This document shows, piece after piece, positions 1-6,941 of a stretch of DNA of 17,513 nt. The notes beneath the pieces are model-generated. The model saw only the letters and a program-made list of their open reading frames with translations, was not told the DNA's origin and searched no databases. Origin of the DNA: Bifidobacteriaceae bacterium (GTDB taxonomy: Bacteria > Actinomycetota > Actinomycetes > Actinomycetales > WQXJ01); contig JAISCU010000338.1 of assembly GCA_031265345.1 (NCBI GenBank), forward strand, positions 1-17,513, in the 5' to 3' direction. The number at the start of each line of letters is the position of its first letter. Position 1 is the stretch's first letter. The translations under genes were made by a program, and so were the position numbers.

Positions 1-80
1 ACGCCGACCACCAAGGCCAGGAGCAATAGCGGGACCGGCGAGGCGAAGGGGCCCAGGAACCCGGCCAGTTCTTCTAGCAT
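1..80 (-). CDS. N-terminus of a membrane protein (cut by window edge)
   Basis: Reading leftward from an ATG at 80-78, 26 codons are visible and the frame is still open at the window edge. The peptide starts MLEELAGFLGPF and then becomes very hydrophobic (PLLLLALVVGV), which looks like a first transmembrane segment or signal anchor. The start overlaps the TGA stop of the LOG-family gene (TGATG), so the two are probably translationally coupled in one operon with dapE. In many actinobacteria the gene at this place encodes a small membrane protein with a DivIVA-like domain. That identity is inference from context only, because too little sequence is present to recognise a family. Confidence 0.55.
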   Translation of the reverse strand, partial: MLEELAGFLGPFASPVPLLLLALVVG

Positions 81-838
81 CAGTGCCGCCCCATCCCGCC
101 GCGCCTCGGGGTGGCGGCCGCGGCCCCGATCACGTCCAGGGCCTGGGCCGGAGTGTCCACGACCGAGAACAGGTCGAGGTCGCGAGCCGACATAGCGCCC
201 TGGCCGACCACCGCGTTCCGCAGCCAGTCGGTCAATCCGCTCCAGTAGGCCGATCCCATCAGGACGATCGGGAAGCCCTCGATCTTGTTGGTCTGGACCA
301 GGGTCAGCGACTCGAACAATTCGTCGAGCGTCCCCAGACCTCCGGGGAAAGCGACGAAACCCTTGGCGTACTTGACGAACATGACCTTGCGGGCGAAGAA
401 GTAACGGAAATCGACGCCCACGTCGACCCAGGGGTTCATGCCCTGCTCGGTCGGCAGTTCGATCCCCAGGCCGATCGACAGGCCGCCGGCCTCGTGGGCG
501 CCATGATTGGCCGCCGCCATGATTCCGGGGCCGCCGCCGGTGATGATTCCGTAACCCGCTCTAGCCAGCAGCCCGGCCAGTTCGCGGGCCGCGTGGTACC
601 AGGGGTCCTCCGGCTTGGTGCGGGCAGAGCCGAAGACCGAGATGGCCGGCCCCACGCCATCCAACGCGTCGAACGCGGCCACCAACTCGGCTTGGATTCG
701 CATCACCCGCCAGGGGTCGGAGTGGCGCCAGGTCGAATCGGTCGGCTCGGCCAGGAAGGCTTGGTCAGTGGTCTGGCTCGGGACCTGCGAGCCCCGGTAG
801 AGCAGCGGGCCGGTCCGGTACACCTGGTCTTCAGTCAC
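80..838 (-). CDS. LOG-family protein (TIGR00730, lysine-decarboxylase-like Rossmann fold)
   Basis: This 252-residue protein belongs to the LOG family, whose characterised members are cytokinin-activating phosphoribohydrolases that cleave nucleoside 5'-monophosphates to free base and ribose 5-phosphate. The bacterial role is not settled. The family signature PGGLGTLDE is at residues 165-173, GGGPGIM at 101-107, an FGSAR strand-turn at 69-73, and the basic ARK segment before the signature at 149-151. The first 60 residues are a longer N-terminal extension than in the short plant-type enzymes, as is usual for this actinobacterial subgroup. I use the GTG at 838-836. A GGAGGG stretch lies about 13 bases upstream inside the end of dapE, and only 9 bases separate the two genes, so dapE and this gene form an operon. 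Assignment to the family is firm; substrate is unknown. Confidence 0.9.
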   Translation of the reverse strand: MTEDQVYRTGPLLYRGSQVPSQTTDQAFLAEPTDSTWRHSDPWRVMRIQAELVAAFDALDGVGPAISVFGSARTKPEDPWYHAARELAGLLARAGYGIITGGGPGIMAAANHGAHEAGGLSIGLGIELPTEQGMNPWVDVGVDFRYFFARKVMFVKYAKGFVAFPGGLGTLDELFESLTLVQTNKIEGFPIVLMGSAYWSGLTDWLRNAVVGQGAMSARDLDLFSVVDTPAQALDVIGAAAATPRRGGMGRH

Positions 839-847
839 CTGCCCAGA

Positions 848-1918
848 CTAACCCTCCAAGTATTCCGCCAGGATCGCCGCCACGCAGTCGATCTGTTCGG
901 CGGGGCAGGCTTCGTCGTCCTGATGTGCCAAGGACGGGTCGCCGGGGCCCAAATTGACGGCCGGGACGCCGAGGGCGGCGAAGCGCGCCACATCGGTCCA
1001 CCCTTGCTTGGCGGTCGGCGCGCCGCCGCCATGGGACGCCACGATCCCGGCCAACCGGGCCACTGCCGCATCGCGCAGACCTGGCCGCGCGCCCGGCGCG
1101 GAATCGACCACTTCGACTTCATAGCCTTCGAACAGCGCCTCGACGATGCGGCGCGCCTCCGATTCGGATTTGTCAGGAGCGAACCGATAATTGACCGTCA
1201 GCGCGGCGCTGTCCGGGATCACGTTGCCCGCCGTCCCGCCCTCGATGCCGACCGCGTTCAGCGCCTCGCGATAGTCCAGCGCATCGACGTGGCGGGTGGC
1301 CGGCTCGAAACGGACCAGGCGATCGAGGGCCGGGACCAATTCGTGGATGGCGTTGACCCCCATCCAGGGTCTGGCCGAATGGGCGGCCCGGCCCGAGGCC
1401 CGCACCGCCAAGCGCAGGGTTCCGTTGCAGCCGCCCTCCAATCCCCCCGCGGTGGGTTCGCACAGGATCGCGAAATCGCCCGCCAACCAGTCCGGATGGT
1501 GGGCGATCAGCCGCCCTAGCCCGGACTTGGCGGACGCGACCTCCTCATGGTCGTAGAACACCCAGGTCACGTCGCTGGCCGGAGCTTCGACGCGCGCCGC
1601 GGTCGCCAGCATCGCCGCCAGTCCCCCCTTCATGTCGACCGACCCACGACCCCACAGCACGCCATCACGCAGGCGGCCCGGCAGATTCCCGGCCACCGGC
1701 ACGGTGTCCAAGTGCCCGGCGACTATCACGCGCCGGCCACGGTCCAGGTTGGTCCGCGCCACGATGGCGTCCCCGTCCCGCAAGCGTTCGAGGTGCCCCA
1801 ACGCGCCCAGGCCGGCGTCCACGGCATCGGCCAACGCTTGTTCGTGACCGGAGACGGACGGGATGTCGACCAACTGGAGGGCCAACTCGGCGACCGGTTG
1901 GCGCAGATCGAAGATCAT
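848..1918 (-). CDS. dapE: Succinyl-diaminopimelate desuccinylase
   Basis: This 356-residue M20-family di-zinc hydrolase removes succinate from N-succinyl-L,L-diaminopimelate to give L,L-diaminopimelate, in the lysine and peptidoglycan precursor pathway of the cytoplasm. Expected metal and catalytic residues are visible: H69 and D71 in AGHLDTVP, bridging D95 in GSVDMKGG, the E125-E126 pair in YDHEEVAS, E154 in CEPT, and H332 in LAHQDDEAC. The lid/dimerisation motif SGRAAHSARPW is at 175-185. Length is normal for the actinobacterial short DapE type. The ATG at 1918-1916 has no Shine-Dalgarno sequence but follows a TACGCT box by six bases, so the mRNA is probably leaderless. It diverges from dapD, which acts two steps earlier in the same pathway, and it is followed closely by the LOG gene. 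Confidence 0.95.
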   Translation of the reverse strand: MIFDLRQPVAELALQLVDIPSVSGHEQALADAVDAGLGALGHLERLRDGDAIVARTNLDRGRRVIVAGHLDTVPVAGNLPGRLRDGVLWGRGSVDMKGGLAAMLATAARVEAPASDVTWVFYDHEEVASAKSGLGRLIAHHPDWLAGDFAILCEPTAGGLEGGCNGTLRLAVRASGRAAHSARPWMGVNAIHELVPALDRLVRFEPATRHVDALDYREALNAVGIEGGTAGNVIPDSAALTVNYRFAPDKSESEARRIVEALFEGYEVEVVDSAPGARPGLRDAAVARLAGIVASHGGGAPTAKQGWTDVARFAALGVPAVNLGPGDPSLAHQDDEACPAEQIDCVAAILAEYLEG

Positions 1919-1924
1919 TCAGGC

Positions 1925-1930
1925 AGCGTA
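1925..1930 (-). promoter_or_regulatory. -10 box of dapE, probable leaderless start
   Basis: On the minus strand TACGCT ends six bases before the dapE ATG, matching the actinobacterial TANNNT -10 consensus at the distance expected when transcription begins at the start codon. There is no recognisable -35 hexamer and no Shine-Dalgarno sequence. The whole divergent dapE-dapD spacer is only 69 bp. Confidence 0.55.
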
Positions 1931-1973
1931 CCGAATCGCCCCACGGCACGACCCGTTTCGGGGCCCTGGCGGC

Positions 1974-1979
1974 TAATCT
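1974..1979 (+). promoter_or_regulatory. -10 box of dapD, probable leaderless start
   Basis: TAATCT lies eight bases before the dapD ATG at 1988, with no Shine-Dalgarno sequence between them (TTTGCCC only). This again suggests a leaderless or nearly leaderless mRNA. The box lies within the same 69-bp spacer as the dapE promoter, so the two divergent transcripts must share control DNA. Confidence 0.5.
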
Positions 1980-1987
1980 GTTTGCCC

Positions 1988-3094
1988 ATGAGCGAACGCG
2001 CGGCCTGGGGGGTCGGCCTGGCGTGGACCGGCCGGGGCGCACACGCCCTGGACTTCTGGTGCCCGTCGCCAAAGCTGGGCAGCGCGCCGGACATCGACTC
2101 CGAATGGCCCGGCGAGAAGGAACTCGCGCCCCTCGCCCGCGACGACCCGGCCAGAGGACTCATCCGGGCTCTGCACCTGATCGAGATCGACCTGGACCAG
2201 GCCCCGGCCGACACGGTGGACGCCTACCTGCGCCTGCAGTTGCTTTCGCACCGGTTGGTCAGGCCCAACGAAGTCAATCTGGACGGCATCTTCGCGGTGC
2301 TCCCGAACGTGGTCTGGACCAGCGCCGGGCCGTGCGCGGTGGAGGGTTTCGAGGGCACCCGGCTGCGCTTGGAGGCGGCCGGGCGCGGCCCCGTCCGCGT
2401 CCACGGGGTGGACAAGTTCCCAGCCATGACCGACTACGTGGTTCCCGCCGGGGTCCGGATCGCCGATGCCGCGCGGGTCCGCCTGGGAGCATACCTGGCT
2501 CCGGGGACCACTGTGATGCACGAAGGATTCGTCAATTTCAACGCCGGCACGCTGGGCGAGTCGATGGTCGAGGGCCGCATCTCGCAGGGCGTGGTCGTGG
2601 CCGAGGGCGCGGACGTGGGCGGCGGGGCCTCGATCATGGGCACCCTGTCCGGTGGCGGCCGCGCCCGCATCACCGTTGGGCCGCGCTCCCTGATCGGGGC
2701 CAACGCCGGGATCGGCATCTCGCTCGGCGCCGATTGCGTGGTCGAGGCCGGGCTCTATGTCACGGCGGGCACCAAGGTGGCCCTCCCGCGCGGGACTGGC
2801 CGCGACAACCGCGCGGACCTGTCAGGTGCCGTGGCACCCTCAGGCGCGGCGGCCTCCCACAACGCCGCGGCCTTCGAAGACGCCACGGGCACCCAGGGGA
2901 CCACCGCCACCCGAAACACCGTGGCCCGCCAAGACGCCGCAGACACCCGAAGCGCCCGCGTCGTCAAGGCGGCGGAGCTCTCGGGCCAGGACGGCTGGCT
3001 GTTCCGCCGCAATTCGCTGACCGGCGCGGTCGAGGCCGTCCGCCGAACCGGCGCCGCCGCTGTCGAGTTGAACTCCGAGTTGCATGCCAACTAG
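1988..3094 (+). CDS. dapD: Tetrahydrodipicolinate N-succinyltransferase with an unusual insertion
   Basis: The 368-residue product transfers succinyl from succinyl-CoA to tetrahydrodipicolinate, opening the succinylase route to diaminopimelate. It follows the mycobacterial-type DapD closely: AYLRLQLLSHRLV, GVDKFPAMTDYVVP, GVRIADAARVRLGA, the active-site segment MHEGFVNFNAGTLGESMVEG, the left-handed beta-helix with GGGASIMGTLSGGG, and the conserved C-terminal NSELHAN. Mycobacterial homologues are about 317 residues. The extra ~50 residues sit in one block, roughly 268-322 (bases ~2790-2953), between the last beta-helix coil (VTAGTKVALP) and the C-terminal VKAAELSG. They are rich in Ala, Thr and Asp/Arg with short quasi-repeats and look disordered. 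I chose ATG 1988 because conservation begins there and TAATCT precedes it; the frame is open much further upstream, but only as the shadow of dapE. The stop overlaps the next gene by 11 bases. Confidence 0.93.
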   Translation: MSERAAWGVGLAWTGRGAHALDFWCPSPKLGSAPDIDSEWPGEKELAPLARDDPARGLIRALHLIEIDLDQAPADTVDAYLRLQLLSHRLVRPNEVNLDGIFAVLPNVVWTSAGPCAVEGFEGTRLRLEAAGRGPVRVHGVDKFPAMTDYVVPAGVRIADAARVRLGAYLAPGTTVMHEGFVNFNAGTLGESMVEGRISQGVVVAEGADVGGGASIMGTLSGGGRARITVGPRSLIGANAGIGISLGADCVVEAGLYVTAGTKVALPRGTGRDNRADLSGAVAPSGAAASHNAAAFEDATGTQGTTATRNTVARQDAADTRSARVVKAAELSGQDGWLFRRNSLTGAVEAVRRTGAAAVELNSELHAN

Positions 3095-4025
3095 AAATCG
3101 TGCGAGGAGCACGCGCCGGGCCAGCGGGGCGCGCCATCGGCCGCTGATCACCGCGCTGCTGGTGGTGGCCGCCGTGGTGGTCGTGGGTGGCGGCGCGTTC
3201 GTCGCAGTGAGCGGGCTCTTGACTAACCGCTCGCCCCTGTCGAAACCGGTCACACCACGCTGCGTGGCCTCGACCGATGCGGGCACGGCGGCCCTGGACG
3301 CGGAGCAATCGGCCAACGCGGCCCTCATAGCGGCAGTCGGCCAGGCGCGCGACATGAGTCCCAGAGCGGTCACGATCGCGCTGGCCACGGCCATGCAGGA
3401 GTCGAAGCTGCGGAACCTGAATTATGGCGACCGCGATTCCCTGGGCCTGTTCCAGCAGCGCCCATCGCAGGACTGGGGCACGGCCGAACAGATCATGGAC
3501 CCGCTGTATTCGGCGGGAGAGTTCTACCGCGAGTTGGCCAAAGTCCCCGACTTCGAGTCGATCCCCATCACCGAGGCGGCCCAGGCCGTCCAGCGCTCGG
3601 CCTTCCCGGACGCCTACGCGCAGCACGAATCGGCCGCCCGGTCCTTCGCCTCCAGCCTGACCGGCAACTCCCCGGCCGGTCTGAGCTGCACGTTCCGGCC
3701 CGCCGACTCGGCCCAGAGCCCAGAAGCGTTGGTGTCTGTCTTCCGCTCGGAATGGGGCGACACGGCGGCCGACCAGGCCACTTTCACCGCCGCCGATGCC
3801 GCCGACCCGGCCCGCCCGGCCACCGTCACCCTGCGCGGCGACTCCGACACGCGGGCATGGGCCTACGCCCAGTGGGCTGTCGCCAAGGCCGAGCAGCTAG
3901 GCGTCGAATCGGTCGAGGTGGCGGGCCGCCTCTGGACGCGGACGGCCGGCGATTGGCAGGCCGCCCCGAGCCCGAGCGGCGAGGACGCGGGCACCCAGAA
4001 CGGCGTGATGGTCCAGCTGGCTTGA
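3084..4025 (+). CDS. Membrane-anchored protein with a lysozyme-like segment
   Basis: This 313-residue protein starts with a basic tail (residues 1-20) followed by one hydrophobic helix (about 21-45) that should anchor it with the rest outside the cell. Residues about 95-150 contain ATAMQESKLRNL followed by SLGLFQQRPSQDWGT. This resembles the Glu-containing helix and GLFQ turn of lytic transglycosylase/lysozyme-like folds, with E106 as the candidate catalytic residue. C60 and C202 could form a disulfide. A second small domain (about 215-295) contains WAYAQWAVAKAEQLG. Homologues are common in actinobacteria, usually as hypothetical proteins. The ATG overlaps the dapD stop by 11 bases, so co-expression is likely. 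A link to peptidoglycan, for which DapD makes a precursor, is attractive but inferred. Enzymatic activity is not shown by sequence alone. Confidence 0.75.
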   Translation: MPTRNRARSTRRASGARHRPLITALLVVAAVVVVGGGAFVAVSGLLTNRSPLSKPVTPRCVASTDAGTAALDAEQSANAALIAAVGQARDMSPRAVTIALATAMQESKLRNLNYGDRDSLGLFQQRPSQDWGTAEQIMDPLYSAGEFYRELAKVPDFESIPITEAAQAVQRSAFPDAYAQHESAARSFASSLTGNSPAGLSCTFRPADSAQSPEALVSVFRSEWGDTAADQATFTAADAADPARPATVTLRGDSDTRAWAYAQWAVAKAEQLGVESVEVAGRLWTRTAGDWQAAPSPSGEDAGTQNGVMVQLA

Positions 4026-4065
4026 CTCCGACCGACACGATTAGGGCTGTCGCCAATACTGTTGA

Positions 4066-4099
4066 CGCCCACCCGGCCCGAGGCGGCGCCGGGCGGGCG
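4066..4099. terminator. GC-rich hairpin between convergent genes
   Basis: CGCCC and CCCGGC at 4066-4077, separated by one base, pair with GCCGGG and GGGCG at 4088-4099 to give an 11-bp stem with a single A-C mismatch. It lies 40 bases after the end of the membrane-anchored protein gene. There is no T tract, as is common for terminators in high-GC actinobacteria. Confidence 0.5.
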
Positions 4100-4109
4100 C
4101 GGTGAGACG

Positions 4110-4126
4110 GCCCGACGGCATCGGGC
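4110..4126. terminator. Second hairpin, downstream of gltA
   Basis: GCCCGA at 4110-4115 pairs perfectly with TCGGGC at 4121-4126 across a five-base loop. It is 30 bases beyond the gltA stop on the minus strand and directly beside the previous hairpin, so the two together may separate the converging transcripts. No T tract is present. Confidence 0.4.
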
Positions 4127-4155
4127 ATAAGGACTTCAGGCGGGTTGCCCAGACG

Positions 4156-5463
4156 TCACGGGCGCAGGGCTATCGGCAGGTAGTCGCGCTCGCCCTGGCC
4201 CACGTAGATCTGGCGGGGACGGCCGATCTTGCCCGCCGGGTCGGCGATCATCTCGCGCCACTGGGCGATCCAGCCGGGCAGCCGGCCGAGTGCGAACAGC
4301 GGTGTGAACATGGAGGCCGGGAAGCCCATCGCGCGGTAGATGATGCCGGTGTAGAAGTCGACGTTGGGATACAGGCGGCGCTCGATGAAGTAGTCGTCGG
4401 ACAGGGCCACCTGCTCCACCTCATAGGCGATGTCCAGCAGTTCGTCTTTGACCCCCAGCGCGTCGAGCACCGCGTCGGCCTGCTTCTTGACGATCGCGGC
4501 GCGCGGGTCGTAGCTCTTGTAGACGCGGTGGCCGAATCCCATCAGCTTGACGCCCGAGCGCTTGTCCTTGACCTGGGCCATGAACTCCTTCGGGTCGATC
4601 TCGTTGTCGCGGATGTAGGAGAGCATGGTGAGGACGGCCTCGTTGGCGCCGCCGTGGAGCGGGCCGCTGAGCGCCGAGACGCCGCCCGAGACGGACATGT
4701 AAAGGTTGGCCTGGGCCGAACCGATCATCCGGACCGAGGAGGTGGAGCAGTTCTGCTCATGGTCGGCGTGGAGGATCAGGAGCGAGTCGAGCGCGCGGTA
4801 GAAGACCTCTGGGACCTCGAATTTCTCGCCCGGCAGCTGGAAGGTCATGCGCGCGAAGTTCTCGACATAGCTTTGCCCGTGCTTGGGGTAGAGCAGGGCA
4901 TTGCCTTGGGCTCGGCGGTAGATGTAACTGATGATGGTGGGCATCTTGGCGATGATCAGAGAGGTCGCCAGCGAGACGGCCGCCGGGTCGAGCGGATCGA
5001 GCGTCTCGGGGTAGAAGCCCGCCATCATGTTGATGGCCGCGCCCAAGGTGGCCATCGGGTGCGCGCGCCTGGGCATGACGGAGAAGATCTGGCGGAAATC
5101 GTCCGAGAGGTACATGTGTTTGTCGATCCGGCTCTCGAAGGCCTCTAGGTCGTGCGCGCTCGGCAATTCCCCTCTGATCAGGAGCAACGCGACCTCCAGG
5201 AAGGTCGACTTCTCCGCTAGCTGCTCGATCGGATAGCCGCGGTAGCGCAGGATTCCCTGGTCGCCGTCGATGAAAGTGATCTCGGACGTGCAGGCCGCCG
5301 TGTTGAGGTAGCCCGGATCGAGCGCGACCAGCCCGGTCTGCTTCATGAGCGGTGTGATGACGATGCCGTGATTGCCCTGGTTGGCACGGATGGTGCCGAG
5401 CTCGAGGGCGTCCTCGCCGACCTCTAGACGGACACGCGGCAGGTCGTGTTCTTGGTCAGTCAT
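4156..5463 (-). CDS. gltA: Citrate synthase
   Basis: This 435-residue protein condenses acetyl-CoA and oxaloacetate to citrate at the entry of the TCA cycle. The catalytic histidines and aspartate are visible: H235 in LHADHEQNCSTS, H270 in GPLHGGANEA, H312 in GFGHRVYK and D369 in NVDFYTG. Length and motifs fit the long (GltA-type) actinobacterial enzyme with an N-terminal beta domain (ITFIDGDQGILRYRGYPIEQLA at about 62-83). The ATG at 5463-5461 is preceded by a near-perfect AAGGAGGT about seven bases upstream. Unlike most other genes here, it therefore has a leader and a strong ribosome binding site. It converges on the membrane-anchored protein gene. Citrate synthase close to dapC, dapD and dapE is a recurrent arrangement in actinobacteria, as far as I know. 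Confidence 0.97.
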   Translation of the reverse strand: MTDQEHDLPRVRLEVGEDALELGTIRANQGNHGIVITPLMKQTGLVALDPGYLNTAACTSEITFIDGDQGILRYRGYPIEQLAEKSTFLEVALLLIRGELPSAHDLEAFESRIDKHMYLSDDFRQIFSVMPRRAHPMATLGAAINMMAGFYPETLDPLDPAAVSLATSLIIAKMPTIISYIYRRAQGNALLYPKHGQSYVENFARMTFQLPGEKFEVPEVFYRALDSLLILHADHEQNCSTSSVRMIGSAQANLYMSVSGGVSALSGPLHGGANEAVLTMLSYIRDNEIDPKEFMAQVKDKRSGVKLMGFGHRVYKSYDPRAAIVKKQADAVLDALGVKDELLDIAYEVEQVALSDDYFIERRLYPNVDFYTGIIYRAMGFPASMFTPLFALGRLPGWIAQWREMIADPAGKIGRPRQIYVGQGERDYLPIALRP

Positions 5464-5511
5464 AGCGGGACCTCCTTTGGGTGTGGCATGGTAGCCGGTT
5501 GGATGTCGCGG

Positions 5512-5534
5512 CGGCCGTCGAGTCGGCCGTCGAG
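5512..5534. repeat. 11-bp direct repeat in the gltA leader region
   Basis: CGGCCGTCGAG occurs at 5512-5522 and again at 5524-5534, one base apart. It is 50-70 bases upstream of the gltA start, within the 283-bp spacer between gltA and the antitoxin gene. It could be a regulator site or chance GC-rich duplication. I see no gene in this spacer. Confidence 0.4.
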
Positions 5535-5733
5535 GTAGTTCGTGACCAGTCTTTTAGACGCGGTTTGTGATCATTATGCCCTAGTGCGGGGTCGGGCGAG
5601 TGGGACGTGAGGTCTGCCGGGCCTGGCGGGTGGGTCTTGGTCCCGAGTTCTGGACGATGCCGCCGAGTCGTCAACCTCCATCACCTCGAGTCGCGATTCG
5701 GTCAGCATCCCGTCTGAATTTCGGTATTTCTGC

Positions 5734-5739
5734 TAACCT
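5734..5739 (+). promoter_or_regulatory. -10 box of the AbrB-type antitoxin gene
   Basis: TAACCT precedes the ATG at 5747 by seven bases, and there is no Shine-Dalgarno sequence. The arrangement matches a leaderless transcript and supports starting the antitoxin at 5747 rather than at the much longer open frame beginning at 5600. Confidence 0.5.
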
Positions 5740-5746
5740 GGTCCGC

Positions 5747-6154
5747 ATGACGCAGACGCAGGCGCAGCCGGACGCGCGGGTGGAAGCTGGTATGAACGCG
5801 GAGTTGGACGCCGGGACGGTCGCGGGCGCCGAGGCTCGACGGTCGCAGGACCACCATGGGACGCGGACGGTCTTCGCATCCATCAATTCTCGCGGCACTA
5901 TGTCCTTGCCGGCGTCGATCCGGCGCCGTTTCAGGCTCAACGAGCCCGGCGCGCAGGTCGAGATCACCACAAAAGAAGGCTCCGACGTGATCGAATTGCG
6001 CCCGCATCTGCCCATTCCCGTGGATCAGCTGTGGTACTGGACCCCCGAATGGCAGGCCGGGGAGCGAGAGGCCGAGGAGCAGATCGCCAACGGCGACACA
6101 ATGTTCTTCGAAGACGGCGAGGCACTTCTGAATTGGCTCGCGGACAACCGATGA
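5747..6154 (+). CDS. AbrB/MazE-type antitoxin with long N-terminal extension
   Basis: The 135-residue product has an AbrB/SpoVT-like swapped-hairpin DNA-binding domain at about 42-85 (INSRGTMSLPASIRRRF, then VEITTKEGSDVIEL). Its C-terminal tail has WTPEWQAGEREAEEQIANG and an acidic helix ending LLNWLADNR, the kind of segment that wraps a toxin. About 40 polar, low-complexity residues precede the domain, which is unusual for such antitoxins; a shorter start at ATG 5792 is possible. The stop overlaps the next start as ATGA, so antitoxin and toxin are translationally coupled in the usual antitoxin-first order. By analogy with known modules the complex should repress its own promoter just upstream. 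The family assignment rests on the domain pattern plus the partner gene. Confidence 0.8.
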   Translation: MTQTQAQPDARVEAGMNAELDAGTVAGAEARRSQDHHGTRTVFASINSRGTMSLPASIRRRFRLNEPGAQVEITTKEGSDVIELRPHLPIPVDQLWYWTPEWQAGEREAEEQIANGDTMFFEDGEALLNWLADNR

Positions 6155-6447
6155 CGCCGACATACGAGATCGGGCCGCGCTGCTCCGCCGACTGGAAGGA
6201 CCTTGATCGCCGCGCCCAAAGGGATTTTCTGGTGGCACTGGAGAAGTTCATCGAGGACCTGGCCTCCGAGAAGGGATTACGCCCGGGACTGAGAATCAAG
6301 CACGTCGAAGGAACCGACAAAGTCTGGGAGCTGACCTTCGCTCCCAACGGCCGCGCCACTTTCCAATATGGCGCTGAACGCAGACCAGGCCTCACCCATG
6401 TCATCTGGCGCCGTGTCGGCTCCCATGACATCCTCGACCAGCCGTGA
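6151..6447 (+). CDS. RelE/ParE-superfamily toxin
   Basis: The 98-residue protein has the RelE/HigB-like pattern of two N-terminal helices (ADWKDLDRRAQRDFLVALEKFIEDLA) followed by a beta sheet with IKHVEGTDKVWELTFAPNGRATFQYG and HVIWRRVGSHDIL. Known relatives are ribosome-dependent mRNA interferases; the Arg and Lys residues on the sheet would be the RNA-contacting side, but I cannot name catalytic residues with certainty. The ATG at 6151 overlaps the antitoxin stop (ATGA). The open frame extends back to 6031 inside the antitoxin gene, but the overlap start fits the family length. It ends just before the tandem-repeat array. Confidence 0.8.
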   Translation: MTPTYEIGPRCSADWKDLDRRAQRDFLVALEKFIEDLASEKGLRPGLRIKHVEGTDKVWELTFAPNGRATFQYGAERRPGLTHVIWRRVGSHDILDQP

Positions 6448-6555
6448 CACCGACCTCGCGACGCCCCATCGCGGCCCCGGAGACCGCTGGCTGGTCTGGG
6501 TGCGCCGCCGAGCGCCGGTCCGTGACGCAAACCACCGTGGCAGGGTTCGCAGTGG

Positions 6556-6940
6556 CTGCGGCGGTGGTTCAGGCACGGCGCGGGAAGGGACGCCGATGCC
6601 GCCGACCCGTCCACCTGCGCAAACACCGGCGGCCGACCGCACGGCATCGGGCGTCAGGTGACCCAACTCACCGCCGCACGGTCCGACCAGGCTGCGGCTG
6701 TGGTTTAGGGCCACCGGAGAGGAGGGCCGCCGATGCCGCCGACCCGTCCACCCGCGCCAACACCGGCGGCCGACCGCGCGGCATCGGGAGCCAGGTGACC
6801 CAACTCACCGCCGCACGGTCCGACCAGCCTGCGGCGGTGGTTCAGGCACGGCGCGGGAAGGGACGCCGATGCCGCCGACCCGTCCACCCGCGCCAACACG
6901 GGCGGTCAACCGCGCGCGGCAGGGCAACCGCCGATCCGCC
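6556..6940. repeat. Three tandem 136-137 bp repeats
   Basis: Units start at 6556, 6692 and 6829, each beginning CTGCGGC followed by GTGGTT. The first two are nearly identical over most of their length, and the third diverges after about 75 bases. Each has an inverted pair CCGATGCCG...CGGCATCGG about 40 bases apart (ten-base arms in unit 2, decayed in unit 3). Each also has a purine-rich SD-like tract five or six bases before an ATG at 6596, 6733 and 6869. Units 1 and 2 encode a 21-residue peptide starting MPPTRPPA and ending at a TGA at the same place. The array fills the ~490 bp between the toxin gene and the MFS gene. I see no conventional gene in it. Confidence 0.85.
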
Positions 6941-6941
6941 G

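Noticed and set aside
83..1519. A 478-codon plus-strand gene
   Set aside because: It is the antisense shadow of the LOG and dapE genes, both of which have full catalytic or signature motifs.
6448..6941. Insertion sequence or transposon
   Set aside because: There is no transposase, no terminal inverted repeat pair at the ends and no target duplication that I can see here or elsewhere in the window.
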